From contig JALMQS010000893.1 of the NCBI GenBank assembly GCA_024734495.1, forward strand, positions 75,210-139,209: DNA of 64,000 bases, in the 5' to 3' direction. This DNA comes from Forficula auricularia (taxonomy: Eukaryota; Arthropoda; Insecta; Dermaptera; Forficulidae). A program made the position numbers and the translations under genes. Within the stretch, counting starts at the first letter, position 1. The number at the start of each line of letters is the position of its first letter. Of this stretch, positions 12,213 through 24,409 are shown in pieces. The notes below the pieces were generated by a model. The model did no database searches, was not told the DNA's origin, and saw nothing but the letters and a program-made list of their open reading frames with translations.

Positions 12213-12700
12213 CTTACCTTATCTTATCTTATTATATCAAACGAGCAATTCTTGTATAATTATATAGAATCGGTTTCTCGAAAACGGCTCTAACGATTTG
12301 GATGAAATTCACGGGTTAGGGGTTTTTTCTGTTGACAATTCGATATGTCACGGTCTCATATTCGGCTAAGTTGTTTTTGATGGGCTTTTTGTTAATTGAA
12401 ATAATTATTTACAGGTGGCTGCCTGTATAAATTTATAATTATATTTTTTTCAATTTCCTCTTAATAATTTTTTTTTTTTTTTTATTTTAAATTCCACTAA
12501 TAGATGATTACAAATATTATTATATATTAGAATTTGCAAATTTAATTAATTAAAGGTATTTTTCTATAAAATAATTTATTAGAATATCAATTTCAATCTC
12601 TTAAAAAATTCGACAATTCGATAATGATCCTAGAATTTAAAAGGGTCAACGAAAGAACCTCCGAGTATATTAATATTATTTTTAAACTAAACCAACATTA
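12213..12700 (+). mobile_element. Helitron-like family copy, 5' part
   Basis: Begins with repeated ATCTTATC before AAACGAGCAATTCTTGTAT, then CGGTTTCTCGAAAACGGCTC. It runs in helitron sense through the internal blocks to a degraded antisense hammerhead site near 12615. The 3' hairpin end is missing. Confidence 0.65.
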
Positions 12701-13525
12701 AACAATAATTAATACATTTTTTAAGAAAATTTTAATTCATAGTTAATAATGAATAAATAATAAAAAATGCATAATGAAAAATTTACACTAAAAACAAGCT
12801 GGCAACAACGCATTTATTTAACCTAAAAATTGAGTTAACTTTAGTACTTTTTTGACGTTTTTTGCTTCAACCTTTGTCGCAACAGCTTTCAATCGCTTAT
12901 TAAGAACTTTTTGTTTAATAAATCGACCTTTATAATGTATTTTATCTGTCATTTCTATGATAAAATATATACAAGCTCGGACAATGTTCCCAGATTTGTC
13001 AAACGAGCACGGGATTGGCTAGTAGTGGTACATAAACAGCAAAAAGTTTTGGCCTTATGAATTTTGAATCCTTATTGTCTGTACTATATACTCTAGCATT
13101 AACTTTTTGCTAGTATTGTCGCGAAACAACTACCTTAAAAGATGAATATAATGTGGGCCAGAGTGAATTCTCTTACCACCGAGTGTAATCCTAAAAATAT
13201 CTCAGGGATAGGTCAATATTTCCTGCAGCAATGCTGAGAAATTGCGTTAAAATCGGATAATAATAATAAAAAAATACTATTAAAATAAAATTTTTAGCAT
13301 TTAGTCTATTTATTATTTTATACTTATGAGCTGCATTTTTTGTCATGATATTGAAGAATTTCGAATTTTTTCTTGGAGTGTACTTCCAGAACATCCTAAA
13401 TGGGTATGATGGTGAATATTTTTGGATGTCCAAGTGCAAGTATCAATCGGTTTGGGACTTGTAGACCCACACCCATGGTCTGTTGCGCAAGGGCATTGTC
13501 TCGTTGCCTCGAGGCCAGACTCCCA

Positions 13526-13526
13526 T

Positions 13527-13571
<45 letters not shown>
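13526..13571. repeat. (CAG)n microsatellite
   Basis: About 14-15 uninterrupted CAG/CTG units. The poly-Ala, poly-Leu and poly-Ser frames across it are repeat artefacts, not genes. Confidence 0.95.
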
Positions 13572-13850
13572 GCTGTTGCAATCTGCATGCGTTAACCACT
13601 AACGGGATTTATCCTGACTTTACACTCTCACTCACTCACTAACTGGGGAACATTCCTCCCTCCCATTCAAAGACATATGTCTCACTTGTTTCACCAACTA
13701 GTCATTTTAGAAATTTTACTCACATATACACACCCATATAGAAACAATTTTATCAATATAATAACTTAGAACTACAAAATATTTGAGATATTAAATTTTC
13801 GTTCTTATTTGTCGTAGAAAAGAAGGGAAGGCGCGAGTTTGTGGAAGATG

Positions 13851-14288
13851 TATATATGTTGCAGTAAAACCCAGTTTTTTTAGTAAGAACGGGTTCTTAC
13901 TAATTAAAACGTGTTTCACTTAATATCTTTGTGGAAACTAGAATTTACTGATGTTAGTTGGGTTTGTCCCAAAGGTCTAGATTCTAGAATCTTCATTTTT
14001 GACCTTCCGCCTCATTTGAAGTGTTTATTTTCAAAAATGTTTAAACCCAAATGTCAAAAATTACTTCATTATAAGAAAAGTTAATTTTTGACATTTTCGA
14101 TTAAAATTTTTTTTTAAAATAAACACTTAAAATGAGACGGAAAGTCAAAAATGAAGATTCTAGACCTTTGGACCAAACTCAACCAACATCAGTAAATTCT
14201 AGTTGCTAAAGGTATTCAGTGAAATGCATTTTAACTAGTAAAAACCCGTACTAACTACAAACGGGTTTTTACTGCAACATATACATAA
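13851..14288. mobile_element. Long-TIR palindromic MITE, about 210-bp arms
   Basis: Outer ends TATATGTTGCAGTAAAACCC and its inverse. The arms pair almost throughout (TTCATTTTTGAC, ATAAACACTT), with a roughly 20-bp centre near 14070. The GCAGTAAAACCC end resembles Tc1/mariner-type MITE termini; this is inference. Confidence 0.75.
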
Positions 14289-15654
14289 TATATACACCCA
14301 ATTATCGCTTCCAGTAAATCAATGAATAAAAATAATCGCGTTAAAAAAATGTGTTTTTGATTGATTCTCTAAAGATCTTTTAGTTTGAATAATATATTCT
14401 GTAATTCGACTTTGATTGTCCTCCTTTTTTCCCAATAATATATTTATAAAGTTCTTTGTATTTTATCATAGATTATTTTAAATCGTTTTGAAAATTTTCA
14501 AGCAAAAAATCGCGTTATTATGGGGAAAATCGCGTAAAAAGACTGGGTGTACATTAGTGAGTTCAATCCTAGATCCGCATATTATCGCTATATGAATATT
14601 ATCTAGCCAATAATATTTATTTTATATGCGAGGGTCGCGATTAAGATTCATCCCCCGCGGCTCGCAGCTGTTTTGGCGCAGATTCAATAGTTGAATAATT
14701 TATTATCCCAAATATAAATGAAAAAAATTAATTGGACTGATATTTTGGCTAACCAAATGGCTTCTTGGTAAAAAAAAAATGAATATTATTTGAATGTTTC
14801 GAAAGAATTCCTTGGAAATAGCTCAAGTGCGCAAATGTCCATAAGCGGTAAGAAATAGAAGAATCCGTACTTACGGTAGCTAGACATTTTTAATTTAAAG
14901 GAAATTCCTAATCTATTCGATGACATATTCAAACAACTATTCTAATATTTTCTTAAGAACCTTGGCCAATTCCAAGGATTTTAGTGCAAATGACCTTAAT
15001 AAATTCAAATTTAAACTGTTCTCGAAAGAATTCATTTGCCAGACTTTTTTTCCTCGTATACTTAAGCCAGTTCTATTTTATGCAATTCCAATGCTACTGG
15101 AGATATAATAACACGGACAAATGCGAGTCGGGCTCGCATATGAATGGTTCCCGGAAACGCTTCTATTTCCGGCAATGCACCATTTTGTTTTTTTACTAGA
15201 TAATTTATATCTCTGAAACAACTTGACCGATTGAGTTGGAATTTTGCACAGAACTCATCCATGTAAAGAACTAGTTCGAAAAAAAATATCAATTTAATCT
15301 AATGAGCTATTTCAAATTCATCAATGTAAAGAAATTGTTTGGAAAAAAAATTCAATTGGATCCAATTGTCCATTTAAAAATGAAGGCCATTTAAAATGTG
15401 TAAATGAAAATAACTCAAAAATGGTAAATTTTTATAAAAAACACCAACAGTCATTTTTGGTAGCCAGTTTAATTTCCTTTTGAATGGTAAGCTATCAAAA
15501 CTATCGGACAAAGAATAACATCAAAACGGTGTCGTTTATAGTGTAGATTGTTGCTAGCGGTATACTATAATTATATGATAAAGAGAAACAAAGAGGTTGT
15601 CCTCTGCTTAATGCAAATAAACATACACACATATATATTAAATATAGATAGATA
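14289..15654. other. AT-rich intergenic stretch
   Basis: No convincing gene or terminal repeats seen. Short open frames near 14920-15290 overlap on both strands without protein motifs. Confidence 0.55.
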
Positions 15655-16184
15655 TTAGGGTGGTCCTTATTTTGGATATTTTCGAATTTTTACGCAGACA
15701 AGGGCTCATATGGTTCGAAAAAAAAAATATCCCCCAAGTTTCAAGTCTCTATCTCAATTATAACCTGTGCCCCCAGCGATCTAAGTTTCTCATCTAAATA
15801 TCATGGGGTTTTTGGCATTAAAATATCAATTTTTTATTCAGGCCAAAGTAATGGTTCAAAAAATTTAAAAATCTGTATACTTTGTTCTTATAATACTAGC
15901 TATCTATCAGAATTATTACAGATTTTTAGCGATTATAATTCTGGAGTTACAGTTAGATAAAATACTGCTATATCTTTTAGTGTTACTAAGTTATAGACTC
16001 CAAAATTATAATAGCCTAAAATCTGTAAAACTGTTATTTAAATAAGAAATTTACATCGCTTTTCAGTTATAATTGAGATAGAGACTTGAAACTTGGGGGA
16101 TATTTTTTTTTTATTTATTTCGAACCATATGAGTGCTTGACCATGTAAAAATTCGAAAATACCCAAAATAAGGACCACCCTAAT
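15655..16184. mobile_element. Tc1/mariner-like MITE with TA flanks
   Basis: Ends TTAGGGTGGTCCTTATTTTG and its inverse. The TIRs run more than 100 bp with mismatches (TTCGAATTTTTAC, GTTTCAAGTCTCTATCTCAA). It is flanked by TA on both sides. No transposase. Confidence 0.75.
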
Positions 16185-16207
16185 ATGTATATATATAGAT
16201 ATCATTT

Positions 16208-16469
16208 ATTTATTATTTAACGGGTTATAGTGGTGTTTCACAAAGAGGAAATAAAATTAAAAAAATTAAAAAATCTTTTAAATTATTTTGGAGATTTTTT
16301 ATTTATCTCTATACATATTTCGGGCTATGAACCCTTCATCAGGAGGTTAAACAGAACACTGAATATAAAAATTTTACATTGTATCGATGTTATTATAGTA
16401 CAGGGCGAGTGGAGGGGGTGAGTATTTCCTCTTTGTGAAACACCACTATAACCCGTTAAATAATAATTC
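16208..16469. mobile_element. Foldback element with hammerhead-like core
   Basis: Arms CGGGTTATAGTGGTGTTTCA...AGAGGAAATA and the inverse bound a loop with a minus-strand hammerhead-like motif. The right end runs into TTTCACTATAAACCAACACC, a tail shared with 20.3 and 38.46 kb. Confidence 0.75.
16305..16347 (-). ncRNA. Hammerhead-ribozyme-like motif (family 1)
   Basis: CTGATGA at 16342-16336, one extra base, stem II GGG/CCC, GAAA at 16321-16318, stem III AUAU-type palindrome, cleavage triplet AUA, then GAG pairing with CTC just before the core (3-bp stem I). Confidence 0.55.
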
Positions 16470-16530
16470 CTTTGTTTAATATGTTTCACTATAAACCAAC
16501 ACCGCTTTCCCTAAACTTTATCATTTATTT

Positions 16531-16575
16531 GTTTGAGACTATAGTTTCGAAGGCTTGGTCTTCATCATCAAATAA
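16531..16575 (-). ncRNA. Degraded hammerhead-like motif (family 3)
   Basis: TTGATGA, one extra base, stem II GAAG/CTTC, GAAA, palindrome ACTATAGT, then GTC. The first core C is replaced by T and stem I is disturbed, so it is likely inactive. Confidence 0.4.
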
Positions 16576-17900
16576 CAACTTTTCAATTATAATCATATGA
16601 CCATTAATCTAAATATCATCTTTATAAAGTCAAGAAGAATTAGCTGATTTTTTGTTTAATAGTTTTGACACTTATATTTACCACTCGATAAGAAATTTAA
16701 CAGGCAACCAAAAATTACTTTTGACGTTTTTTATAGACATTTATCGTTTTTGGATTATTTTCATTTAAAAATTTTAAATTTCCTTTATTTTGAAATGGAT
16801 AATTGGATCAAATTGATATTTTTTTTTTCCAAAATACATATGGCGGCGGTTCGTGCATGTTCTGGGAGGCATGTCGCTGGAGGCGAAAACTGAACTGGTA
16901 TTCATCACAGGAGGTAATACCTCGTATTATTAAATGCTTATTTTACTAATTTCATTGGTTTATTACCCTTTTATACCTTCTCAAAATCCCAGAAACATCG
17001 TTTTCTCAAACGAGCAATTTCGGAATCTTTTGTTCTTTTGTTAGTAATCTAATGATTTTGCAGGTCAAAGGTAAACATTTTGTGTTTTTAGAGCTAACAG
17101 TGTGTACTTTAATTTAATCAAAATAGTACTTGCAAAAAAAAAAGAAATAATTTAAAAAATATTCAAGTTTGAAGTGAAAATGTGGGGGGGTGTGCGATTT
17201 TTTTGTTCTCGAGTGTAGTTCTTTAACATACATTGATGAATTTCTTGCAAGATTTCAACTCAATCAGTCAAGCCGTTCCAGGAGATAGAAATTATTTAGT
17301 AAAAAACAAAAACAAAATGGTGGAATAATTGGTAAAAGAAACCTTTCCTGACATACATATGAAGATTTTTCTTTATTTTGATCCATAAAACGATCCCTTA
17401 ATTTATCTTTGCTCGTAGGTATTACCCACCATATTTGAAATTATTGTTCTCCAAGATATTTTTATTATCCATTTTGAAATGCCATCTCTTTTTCTTTGCA
17501 TATAATAAAATTAACTAATGAATAGAAGAACAAAAGTGAAATTTTCGCTGGTTTCTCTCTCTCTCTCTCGGGTGGGACATAATAAATTCCTCTTGAAAGG
17601 TCATGAGGTCATAGATATCTAACAGGTAAGCAAGCCTCCAATCATATTGAAATCTTCATGTAAAGTGTAAAGAGTAATCTCCCTCTCCATTACTTCATAC
17701 TTCCTTATTATAAAAATATTCAATTTTTATTCTTCAACAGTACTCGTTAGAAAATAAAATAAGCATTTATTTCAAATGCTTTTAATCACGAATAGGCAAG
17801 CTAGTTACAACTTCTATAATTCCGTTCAAAAGTAAATTAAGATACTATTGGTTTCTACATATACAATTTCTATCCGATCATTGTAATTCGTAAACTAAAG

Positions 17901-18323
17901 CAGTGTTTCTCAACCTTTTTATTAACAGGGACTCTCTGGAAAATATGTCGAACTTGTCGGATTCCCAAGTAAAATTTTAAATCGTGGAAAGCAAAAAGAC
18001 TGGCATAATTATACTATGCTTAGATTATGCTTATTTTTAAATACTGTAAAAATTTTTTTTCTGAAAATAACAGGAATAATTATACAAGGATAATGTTTAG
18101 AAGATATTGAATATGTACTTATAATTTTTTATTTATACAGCTCATAAAAAATACATTTCACTAACAAAGAAAAATTTTAAATTAAATTTATATTTGTTTA
18201 GTTTGTGATTTTTTTAAGCTATTGGTAACAGATATTGTATTTAGTAAGGTAGGTACTTCAGCACCCCCTAGGCTCAGCACTGGGACCTCTAGAGGTCCGC
18301 GGAACCCCGGTTGAGAATCACTG
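17901..18323. mobile_element. Non-autonomous hAT element with 8-bp TSD
   Basis: Ends CAGTGTTTCTCAACC and GGTTGAGAATCACTG, with identical 8-bp flanks AACTAAAG at 17893-17900 and 18324-18331. 423 bp, no transposase. TIR start CAGTG plus 8-bp TSD is diagnostic of hAT. Confidence 0.9.
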
Positions 18324-18339
18324 AACTAAAGTACCTGGT

Positions 18340-18839
18340 AGACCTATTATAATATTAATATACACGGAGGTTCATTCGTTAACATTTTTAAGCCCTGAAG
18401 AAGGAGAAACCTCCGAATCGTCGGGTCTTTTAAGATAATGAAAATTACTCTCTAATAAATTATTTTATTTTCAATATCCTTGGGATGCCTTTGCATCAAT
18501 TCAGTATTGAGTTCTTCTAATAGAAAATACCTCTAATTAATTAATTAATAATTTAATAGACAGTTATCTATTTAATTACATTTCCTACTTTTAATATATA
18601 ATTATATTTGTTTTGAAATATTAGTGGGTTTTAAAATAAAAACAAAAAAGTATTGATAAAAGGAAATTGAAAAAATTTAATTATTCATTTTTAGTGACAC
18701 ACCCACCTTTAATTAAGAGAAAAACAATCAAATTAAAGATCTCCAAAGATGTAACTCTGACAGATCGAATTGTCGATCCAAAAATCCCTCCTTACCCGCG
18801 ATTTTCATCGAAATTGTAGGAGGCGTTTTCGAGAAATCG

Positions 18840-18903
<64 letters not shown>

Positions 18904-19480
18904 TGCTTTTTAAAATATTAAGATATTTCAAATGACTATGGGCAAAAAAGTTGAGTAAAGCTACCGTTATTACTATTCTATAATTTTCAAGCATCCTATC
19001 ATGAGCCATGGTTTTAGTTTTTGCAGAGGGGTGAGGCTGCTAATGGATGATTGACTTTTAATATATAATTATATTTGTATTAAAATATTAGTGGGTTTTA
19101 AAATAAAAAACAAAAAAGAATTGATAAAAAGGAAATTGAAAAAAATTTAATTATTCATTTTTAGTGACACACCTACCTTTAATTAAGAAAAAACAATCAA
19201 ATTAAAGATCGCCAAAGATGTAACTCTGACAGATCGAATTGCGATCCAAAAACCCCTCCTTACCCGCGATAGATTTTCATCGAAATTGTAGGAAATGACC
19301 TCGAAAATTTTGGTTGATATATAGAATTGCTTTTTTAAAATATTAAGATATTTCAAATGACTATGGGCAAAAAAGTTGAGCAGTCACCGTTATTACTTTA
19401 TTTCTCCAATTTTCGGTTAATCCTATCATGAGCCAGTGAGCCTAGGCTTTGCAGAGGGGGGTAGCAGAGGTCATTAATGG
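18340..19480 (-). mobile_element. Helitron-like copy with internal tandem duplication
   Basis: Contains a hammerhead-like site (plus strand, 18391-18428), then the family blocks TTCAGTATTGAGTTCTTCTA and GTGACACACCCACCT. The segment 18590-19050 is repeated directly at 19053-19480, including unique downstream sequence (TTTCAAATGACTATGGGC) beyond the family end. The duplication is therefore later than the insertion. Confidence 0.65.
18843..18899. repeat. (TA)28 microsatellite
   Basis: Pure TA tract expanded at the TA-rich point of the Helitron-like copy. In the duplicate at about 19315 it is only a few units long. Confidence 0.95.
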
Positions 19481-20062
19481 GATTAATTGAACACGGAAAT
19501 GTCCCTAGTTATCCATTTCGATACTATTAAAATCGTAAATTACTAAATGAAGGCTATCAATTAAAATTTTCGAGGTCATTTCCTAAAACATTTAATGTTC
19601 ATTTTACTTTCAATCCTTGTGAATAATTTGAAGAAAAAAAATCATTTTTTTAAGGGGTGGTTTTGAGCAAACTGAGAAAACGGATTTTCGATAAAAATGA
19701 GCATAGGTAAATAGATATGTTGTAGTTAACTTTTCAATGCTAGATATCAGATTCAATTCATGGAGGCATTCAATTAATTATTTCAAGGTCTAATAATACT
19801 CTTCGGAATGCATTAGGAAGATAGGAATATCAGCATTTATTTTATATAATAGCCTTAACAAGTTTGGAACAACGCTAGCGTGAAATTTTCGCCTCTGGAG
19901 TGTGATTTGTTAAGGGGAATAAACTTTTTGGTCCAAAACGTTGCCCGCCCGGAGGGTAGTACATTATAATTCTGCTGAGAATGAAATACAATATATTATT
20001 GTTACTGCCACTGAAAGAGGAGACAGAGGGGATTGTCGCATTGGATTTCCTTCACGGACTTT

Positions 20063-20110
20063 TCAAAACCCTGAAGAAGGAAGGAATAGCCTCCGAAAAG
20101 TCGGTTTTAT
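20063..20110 (+). ncRNA. Hammerhead-ribozyme-like motif (family 2), long stem I
   Basis: CTGAAGA at 20071-20077, one extra base, stem II region GGAAGG/CCTCC, GAAA at 20095-20098, triplet GTC at 20100-20102. AAAACC just before the core pairs fully with GGTTTT just after GTC (6-bp stem I). Stem III is altered (AAGT for ACGT). Confidence 0.5.
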
Positions 20111-20198
20111 GAATAAAAAGATAGTGTAAATTATCTTTTTTTTTGGACTGCCTCATCGATATCCACTCAATTTCACTTATCAGTCCGTCTCCAAAAAT

Positions 20199-20322
20199 TA
20201 TAATAATAAAACTTGAGCAAGATGCAAGGTAGGTTTCACAAAAAAAGAAATAAAACTCAATTTTGTTTTATTTCTTTTTTGTGAAACCTATCTCGGATCT
20301 TGCTCAAGTTTTATTATTATAT
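20199..20322. repeat. Perfect hairpin, about 57-bp arms
   Basis: ACTTGAGCAAGATGCAAGG through AAGAAATAAAAC is followed by its reverse complement. Then comes TGTTTCACCTAGAACCAACACC, the tail shared with the other foldbacks. It appears to be a foldback that has lost its hammerhead loop. Confidence 0.85.
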
Positions 20323-20568
20323 TAAAATGTTTCACCTAGAACCAACACCTAACTCTTTAAAAGTGATTGCTCCAAATTTTGATCGCCTGTGCTCATTTAA
20401 GCAGGCTCTCATTAAACATCTTTTCATATTATAAATAAAACCCGTGAATTTATTATTTATTATTAAAATGGACATGAACCAACTAAATTTTTCATATTAT
20501 ATTAATTTTAATAATAAATAAATAAATAAATATTAAATAAACATTGGTTTTTTCTTTAACCTCTAAAA

Positions 20569-21098
20569 CAGGGGTGTCCAAACTTTTATCTTCCCTGGGC
20601 CATATTGGAAGAATATGAGCTGTTTTGGGCCACACATAAAATACACTAACGCTAATAATAGCTGATGAGCAAAAAACGTATAATATGTACTTAATATTCT
20701 GAGGAAATGAAGCTTTGTTACTTTATAAATTTTTTATTATAAATGTAAGAGGCAAATCAGCAACATTAAATTAAAGTGAGAAGTTTGTCATTGTTTTTGG
20801 GACATAAATCCGTCGATATTTGGTTCAAAAGAATTCTCAGTGAATTCTCAAAAATCTCATCAAATATTTTAGATCTAGCTTTATTCTTTGCGTGCTTCAT
20901 ACTTGAAAATAGATTCGTGAATAAATAAAATTATTTAAGAATCACTTTATGAATATCTCATTGCAAAATAACGTGTTAAATTAAAAAATTCATTACTCAT
21001 AAATTAACAACAAGTTAAAAATATTGTATTTCTAGTCGCAATCTCATAAAGTTTGTAAGTTCGGGATTTTTTGTTGGGCCGCGGGTTGGACAAGGCTC
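20569..21098. mobile_element. Non-autonomous hAT element with 8-bp TSD
   Basis: Starts CAGGGGTGTCCAAACTTTT, ends GGGTTGGACAAGGCTC, and is flanked by CTCTAAAA at 20561-20568 and 21099-21106. 530 bp, no transposase. Fragments of the same family occur near 36.02 and 62.29 kb. Confidence 0.8.
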
Positions 21099-21564
21099 CT
21101 CTAAAATTTCTTGATTTGGTAGGTGTACATTGAACACAAAAAGTTTGCGGAACACTGCGTTAGTTAATATTCGCACTTAAGTTGTGGAGCTTTGCAGCTA
21201 GACGGAGTATTGGGTGGATTTCTAGAATTAAATGTTTATATGTTTTTAAAATTAAACAACTAACCTCGAAATAACCAGAGCGGGAATCGATTAGCACTTC
21301 TGCGAGGTTTCTTCACGCATATATTATTATTAATTCCAGTACATCTGGCGGACCTAGGTAATTTTTTGGTTCAATTTAAAGTGATCTATTAATATTATTT
21401 TTAATTTTAAATTCAGCTTAAAAAGGTCGATTTTTATTTGCAGCCAGAATTAAATAAAATTCAAATAAAACTTAATTTATTTTTTAGCCAAGCTTTTGAC
21501 CCGCTCAGGGCATCCCTGGTAACAAAGATTTGAACTTGATTTCAATTAAAAATAATATTGATAT

Positions 21565-22202
21565 CAGTGGCGGAACCAGGATTTTGTCCTGGAGGGGAAT
21601 AACACACACACATATATACTATATATATATATATATTTATGTCGTCGCCTTAGAGTGTAAACCTGCTAACTCCATTTTTTATCATATAAGTATGACATAT
21701 TAATACCGATCGAAAGAAAAAGAGATGCAGCACAAGTAAAACTGCTACTCAAAATTACGATCGTAAATTGTAGAAAAAAAATGTTAAAATAGTTTTTTCC
21801 ATAATAACAATATTAAATTTTGTTTGTTTTTTCTCTGCCCTGTAAAATTTCCTTGTTGTAAGTTAGCAGGTTTACTCTCTAAGGCGACGATATATAAATT
21901 TTCGTAAAATATCAAAAATATTTTTTGACATTTTCAAAGTTAAATAGTTTAATTTAATATTATATTACAAAGTCTCTTCTTTAAATTATTAAACTTCGAA
22001 ATTTTCAAAACTTTATTTTTAGCATTTTTCGAAAATGTTGTCATTTTTTTGTCTTAATTTATAGTCAAAATATTGATTAAAATTTGGCAAATATTTTTTC
22101 ATTTGTTAATTTATTGTTAATTTTTACTTTTAATTTAATTTTTTTCTTCCCCTGGGGGGCTAAGGGGGCTGAAGCCCCCCCCCCCCGGGGGTTGCGCCAG
22201 TG
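21565..22202. mobile_element. hAT-like element, 638 bp, 8-bp TSD
   Basis: Begins CAGTGGCGGAACCAGG and ends GGTTGCGCCAGTG, with perfect TSD ATTGATAT at 21557-21564 and 22203-22210. A 13-base C-run lies near the right end. It contains the MITE at 21641-21890. Confidence 0.85.
21641..21890. mobile_element. TIR element (MITE family b, copy 1)
   Basis: Inverted ends TCGTCGCCTTAGAGTGTAAA / inverse, continuing into CCTGCTAACT. A second copy is at 40351-40600 and a fragment near 40.90 kb. Nested inside the hAT-like element. Confidence 0.8.
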
Positions 22203-22320
22203 ATTGATATACATTATATATTCCTTCGTTAACCCTTTTAAACCCCGAAGAAGGAGGTACCATCCTCCGAATGGTTGGGTTTATTCAGAGGATATATATT
22301 TATAGGTATAATATTTGTTA

Positions 22321-23480
22321 GAGACAATAGTTTCGATCGTCATTAGAGATAGGTATATTTTTCTTTGCATCAAGCAGAGGACAACCTCAGTAATTTCCCT
22401 CAATGAATCAACTACTCTCGGCTAACAAAATCTTTTCATTGCAAATGTTCAAGTGAATTGGCTACTTGGGGCAGGCGGCTGGTTTCCCCAGCAAAAACGG
22501 ATTTAAGGTAGAATACCTACATCATTGCAGTGATTTCTTAATAACATTCCAAGAATGTGCTAAATTAATTATATAGATCGGAAATGAAATGGAAAAGGAA
22601 AAACAAAAATGAAAATTGATTGAGGTTACAAAAGACTTGTAGTTCGAGTATCAAATCGGTGTAATAAATTGAATATTGAGGCAGGTTTTATAATTTGTTG
22701 GTAAATCGAATAATTGAAATGATATATAAATATTTCCCGGAAGAGACAGGTGAATAGCAAAAATAATGAAAAGATTTTAATTTGAATAAAAATAAAATGA
22801 TTAGGAAAATTAATAATTAAATGGAAGAATTAAAAGAATCAATTCTTAAGTTTTATTTATTTAGAATTATTATTTTTTTTTTTTATGACGAGAGGCTTTC
22901 GACTCACTGGACGTTGGAAATTTGTTCTACTGTAGTGAGGGATACACTACGGGCGCCCCAGATAAAATGGGAATAGTTTAAATTATTCGGAAAAATGGAT
23001 CTTGTAGGGCCTTAGGTAAAATATAAATGAGCCGTTTATTTTGAAAATGGCATAAGTCCATTGTTTGTTATTTCAAGATATTTGTATTTCTGTGTCGTGC
23101 AATCCATGGATGCTGCAGATGCGGCGCATTTCAGGTGGATCTTTAAATTTTCAAATTATTATCCGTTCTTTCAAATATTTCTATGAACAACATTTTTTGT
23201 TTTGAAAAGTCTATTGGTTCTCGAAATGAAATAAAATTGTTGCATAGTTTCAAGGGGAAATTAAAATGAAAGATTTTTCTGAAAAGAGCGTGGATAGAAG
23301 GTTTCAAGTCCCTGCCTGGTAGATATATTTTCCAGTTCAAGCATGTCAAAGACAAGTCCAGACGAGTTTTAGTCGAATAAAAATAATTCTCGCTGAGGAA
23401 CTATTAAAATAGAAATAATACAAAAAAGGAATAAATAAAGAGGATTCGGGAACTTTTGAACTAATCTATTTCAAAGAACT
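22321..23480. other. AT-rich stretch, no gene recognised
   Basis: Holds a remnant hammerhead-like 3' half on the minus strand near 22331-22355 (CGAAACTATTGTC) and the CATCAAGCAGAGGACAACCT block shared with 15.6 and 42.7 kb. Otherwise nothing is supported. Confidence 0.5.
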
Positions 23481-23489
23481 CTAATGTTA

Positions 23490-23622
23490 AATTTCAAAAA
23501 TAAAATGATGCCGTGTTCACTAAAATTTGCAAAAAAAAAGCGAAGATTAAAATAAAATTTCAAAAATGAAAGGTATTTTTTTGGAGAGAATCACCTGGTT
23601 GAAAAGTCACCAACCACCACTG
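23490..23622 (-). mobile_element. hAT-like terminal fragment
   Basis: Ends CACCTGGTTGAAAAGTCACC...CACTG. The inverse start CAGTAGCGGTTGGTGGC is seen at 54761. CACTG/CAGTG ends suggest hAT; the other terminus is not found. Confidence 0.5.
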
Positions 23623-24003
23623 TTGTATTTATATTTTTAACCGACTTCAAAAAAGGAGGAGGTTCTCTATTCGATTGAATCTTGCGATCTGGCTTTCTTG
23701 CTTTTGTGCCTATGTTACCTCATATCTCCGCCAATTGTCAACCGATTTTGAAAATTTTTTTTGCATTGGGTCCAGTCTAGCTTCCGATTGGTCCCATTTT
23801 TTTTTCGATTTTTTTTCATAGGTATTAGACCTTTTTTATTAGGTTTGTTTAGGTTTGTTTAGACCTAACCTCTTTGTTTATGAACCGATTTCGATGGTTC
23901 TTTTTTTATCCGAAAGGGGGTGTCTTAGGGATGGTGTCATATTAATTTGGTCAAGTTCTGATGATATAATCACTATTAATAACATCACTAAAAAGAGAAA
24001 AAT

Positions 24004-24396
24004 AAAAATTTTTAAGAAAAAAATAAAAACCGACTTCAAAAAATTAAATGCAACAAATATAAAAATACACTAAAAGGTATAAAATAATTATTATCTTATT
24101 TAGTTACAACTAAACGACGAAATATTAACACGAAATTACTTTTTAAAGTCGGTGCCAAACAAACTATACCTATAAGCGAGCGTACCCGCCAAACGTACTA
24201 AGTAAGATCCGTCGAGTGCGATTCATAAAAGGTATATGTTTGGCACCAACTTCAAAAAGTAATTTCGTGTTAATATTTCGTCGTTTAGTTGTAACTAAAT
24301 AAGATAATAATTATTTTATACCTTTTAGTGTATTTTTATATTTGTTGCACTTAATTTTTTGAAGTCGGTTTTTATTTTTTTCTTAAAAATTTTTTT
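24004..24396. mobile_element. Large foldback, about 170-bp arms
   Basis: Near-perfect inverted arms (24004-24172 and 24226-24396) from AAAACCGACTTCAAAAAATT inward to TTTGGCACC around a roughly 50-bp centre with CCAAACGTACTAAGTAAGAT. The same palindrome and centre recur at 50849-51298. Confidence 0.85.
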
Positions 24397-24409
24397 ATAA
24401 ATACATATA

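Larger units (their letters stand above)
21345..22320 (-). mobile_element. Helitron-like copy split by an hAT element
   Basis: The 3' hairpin side starts near 21345 and the family sequence runs to AATAATATTGATAT. It is interrupted at 21565-22202 and resumes with ACATTATATATTCCTTCG and a weak hammerhead site (22240-22283). Confidence 0.7.

Noticed and set aside
13343..13642. Poly-Ala, poly-Leu and poly-Ser open frames
   Set aside because: All three are frames of one (CAG)n microsatellite; no conserved flanking protein.
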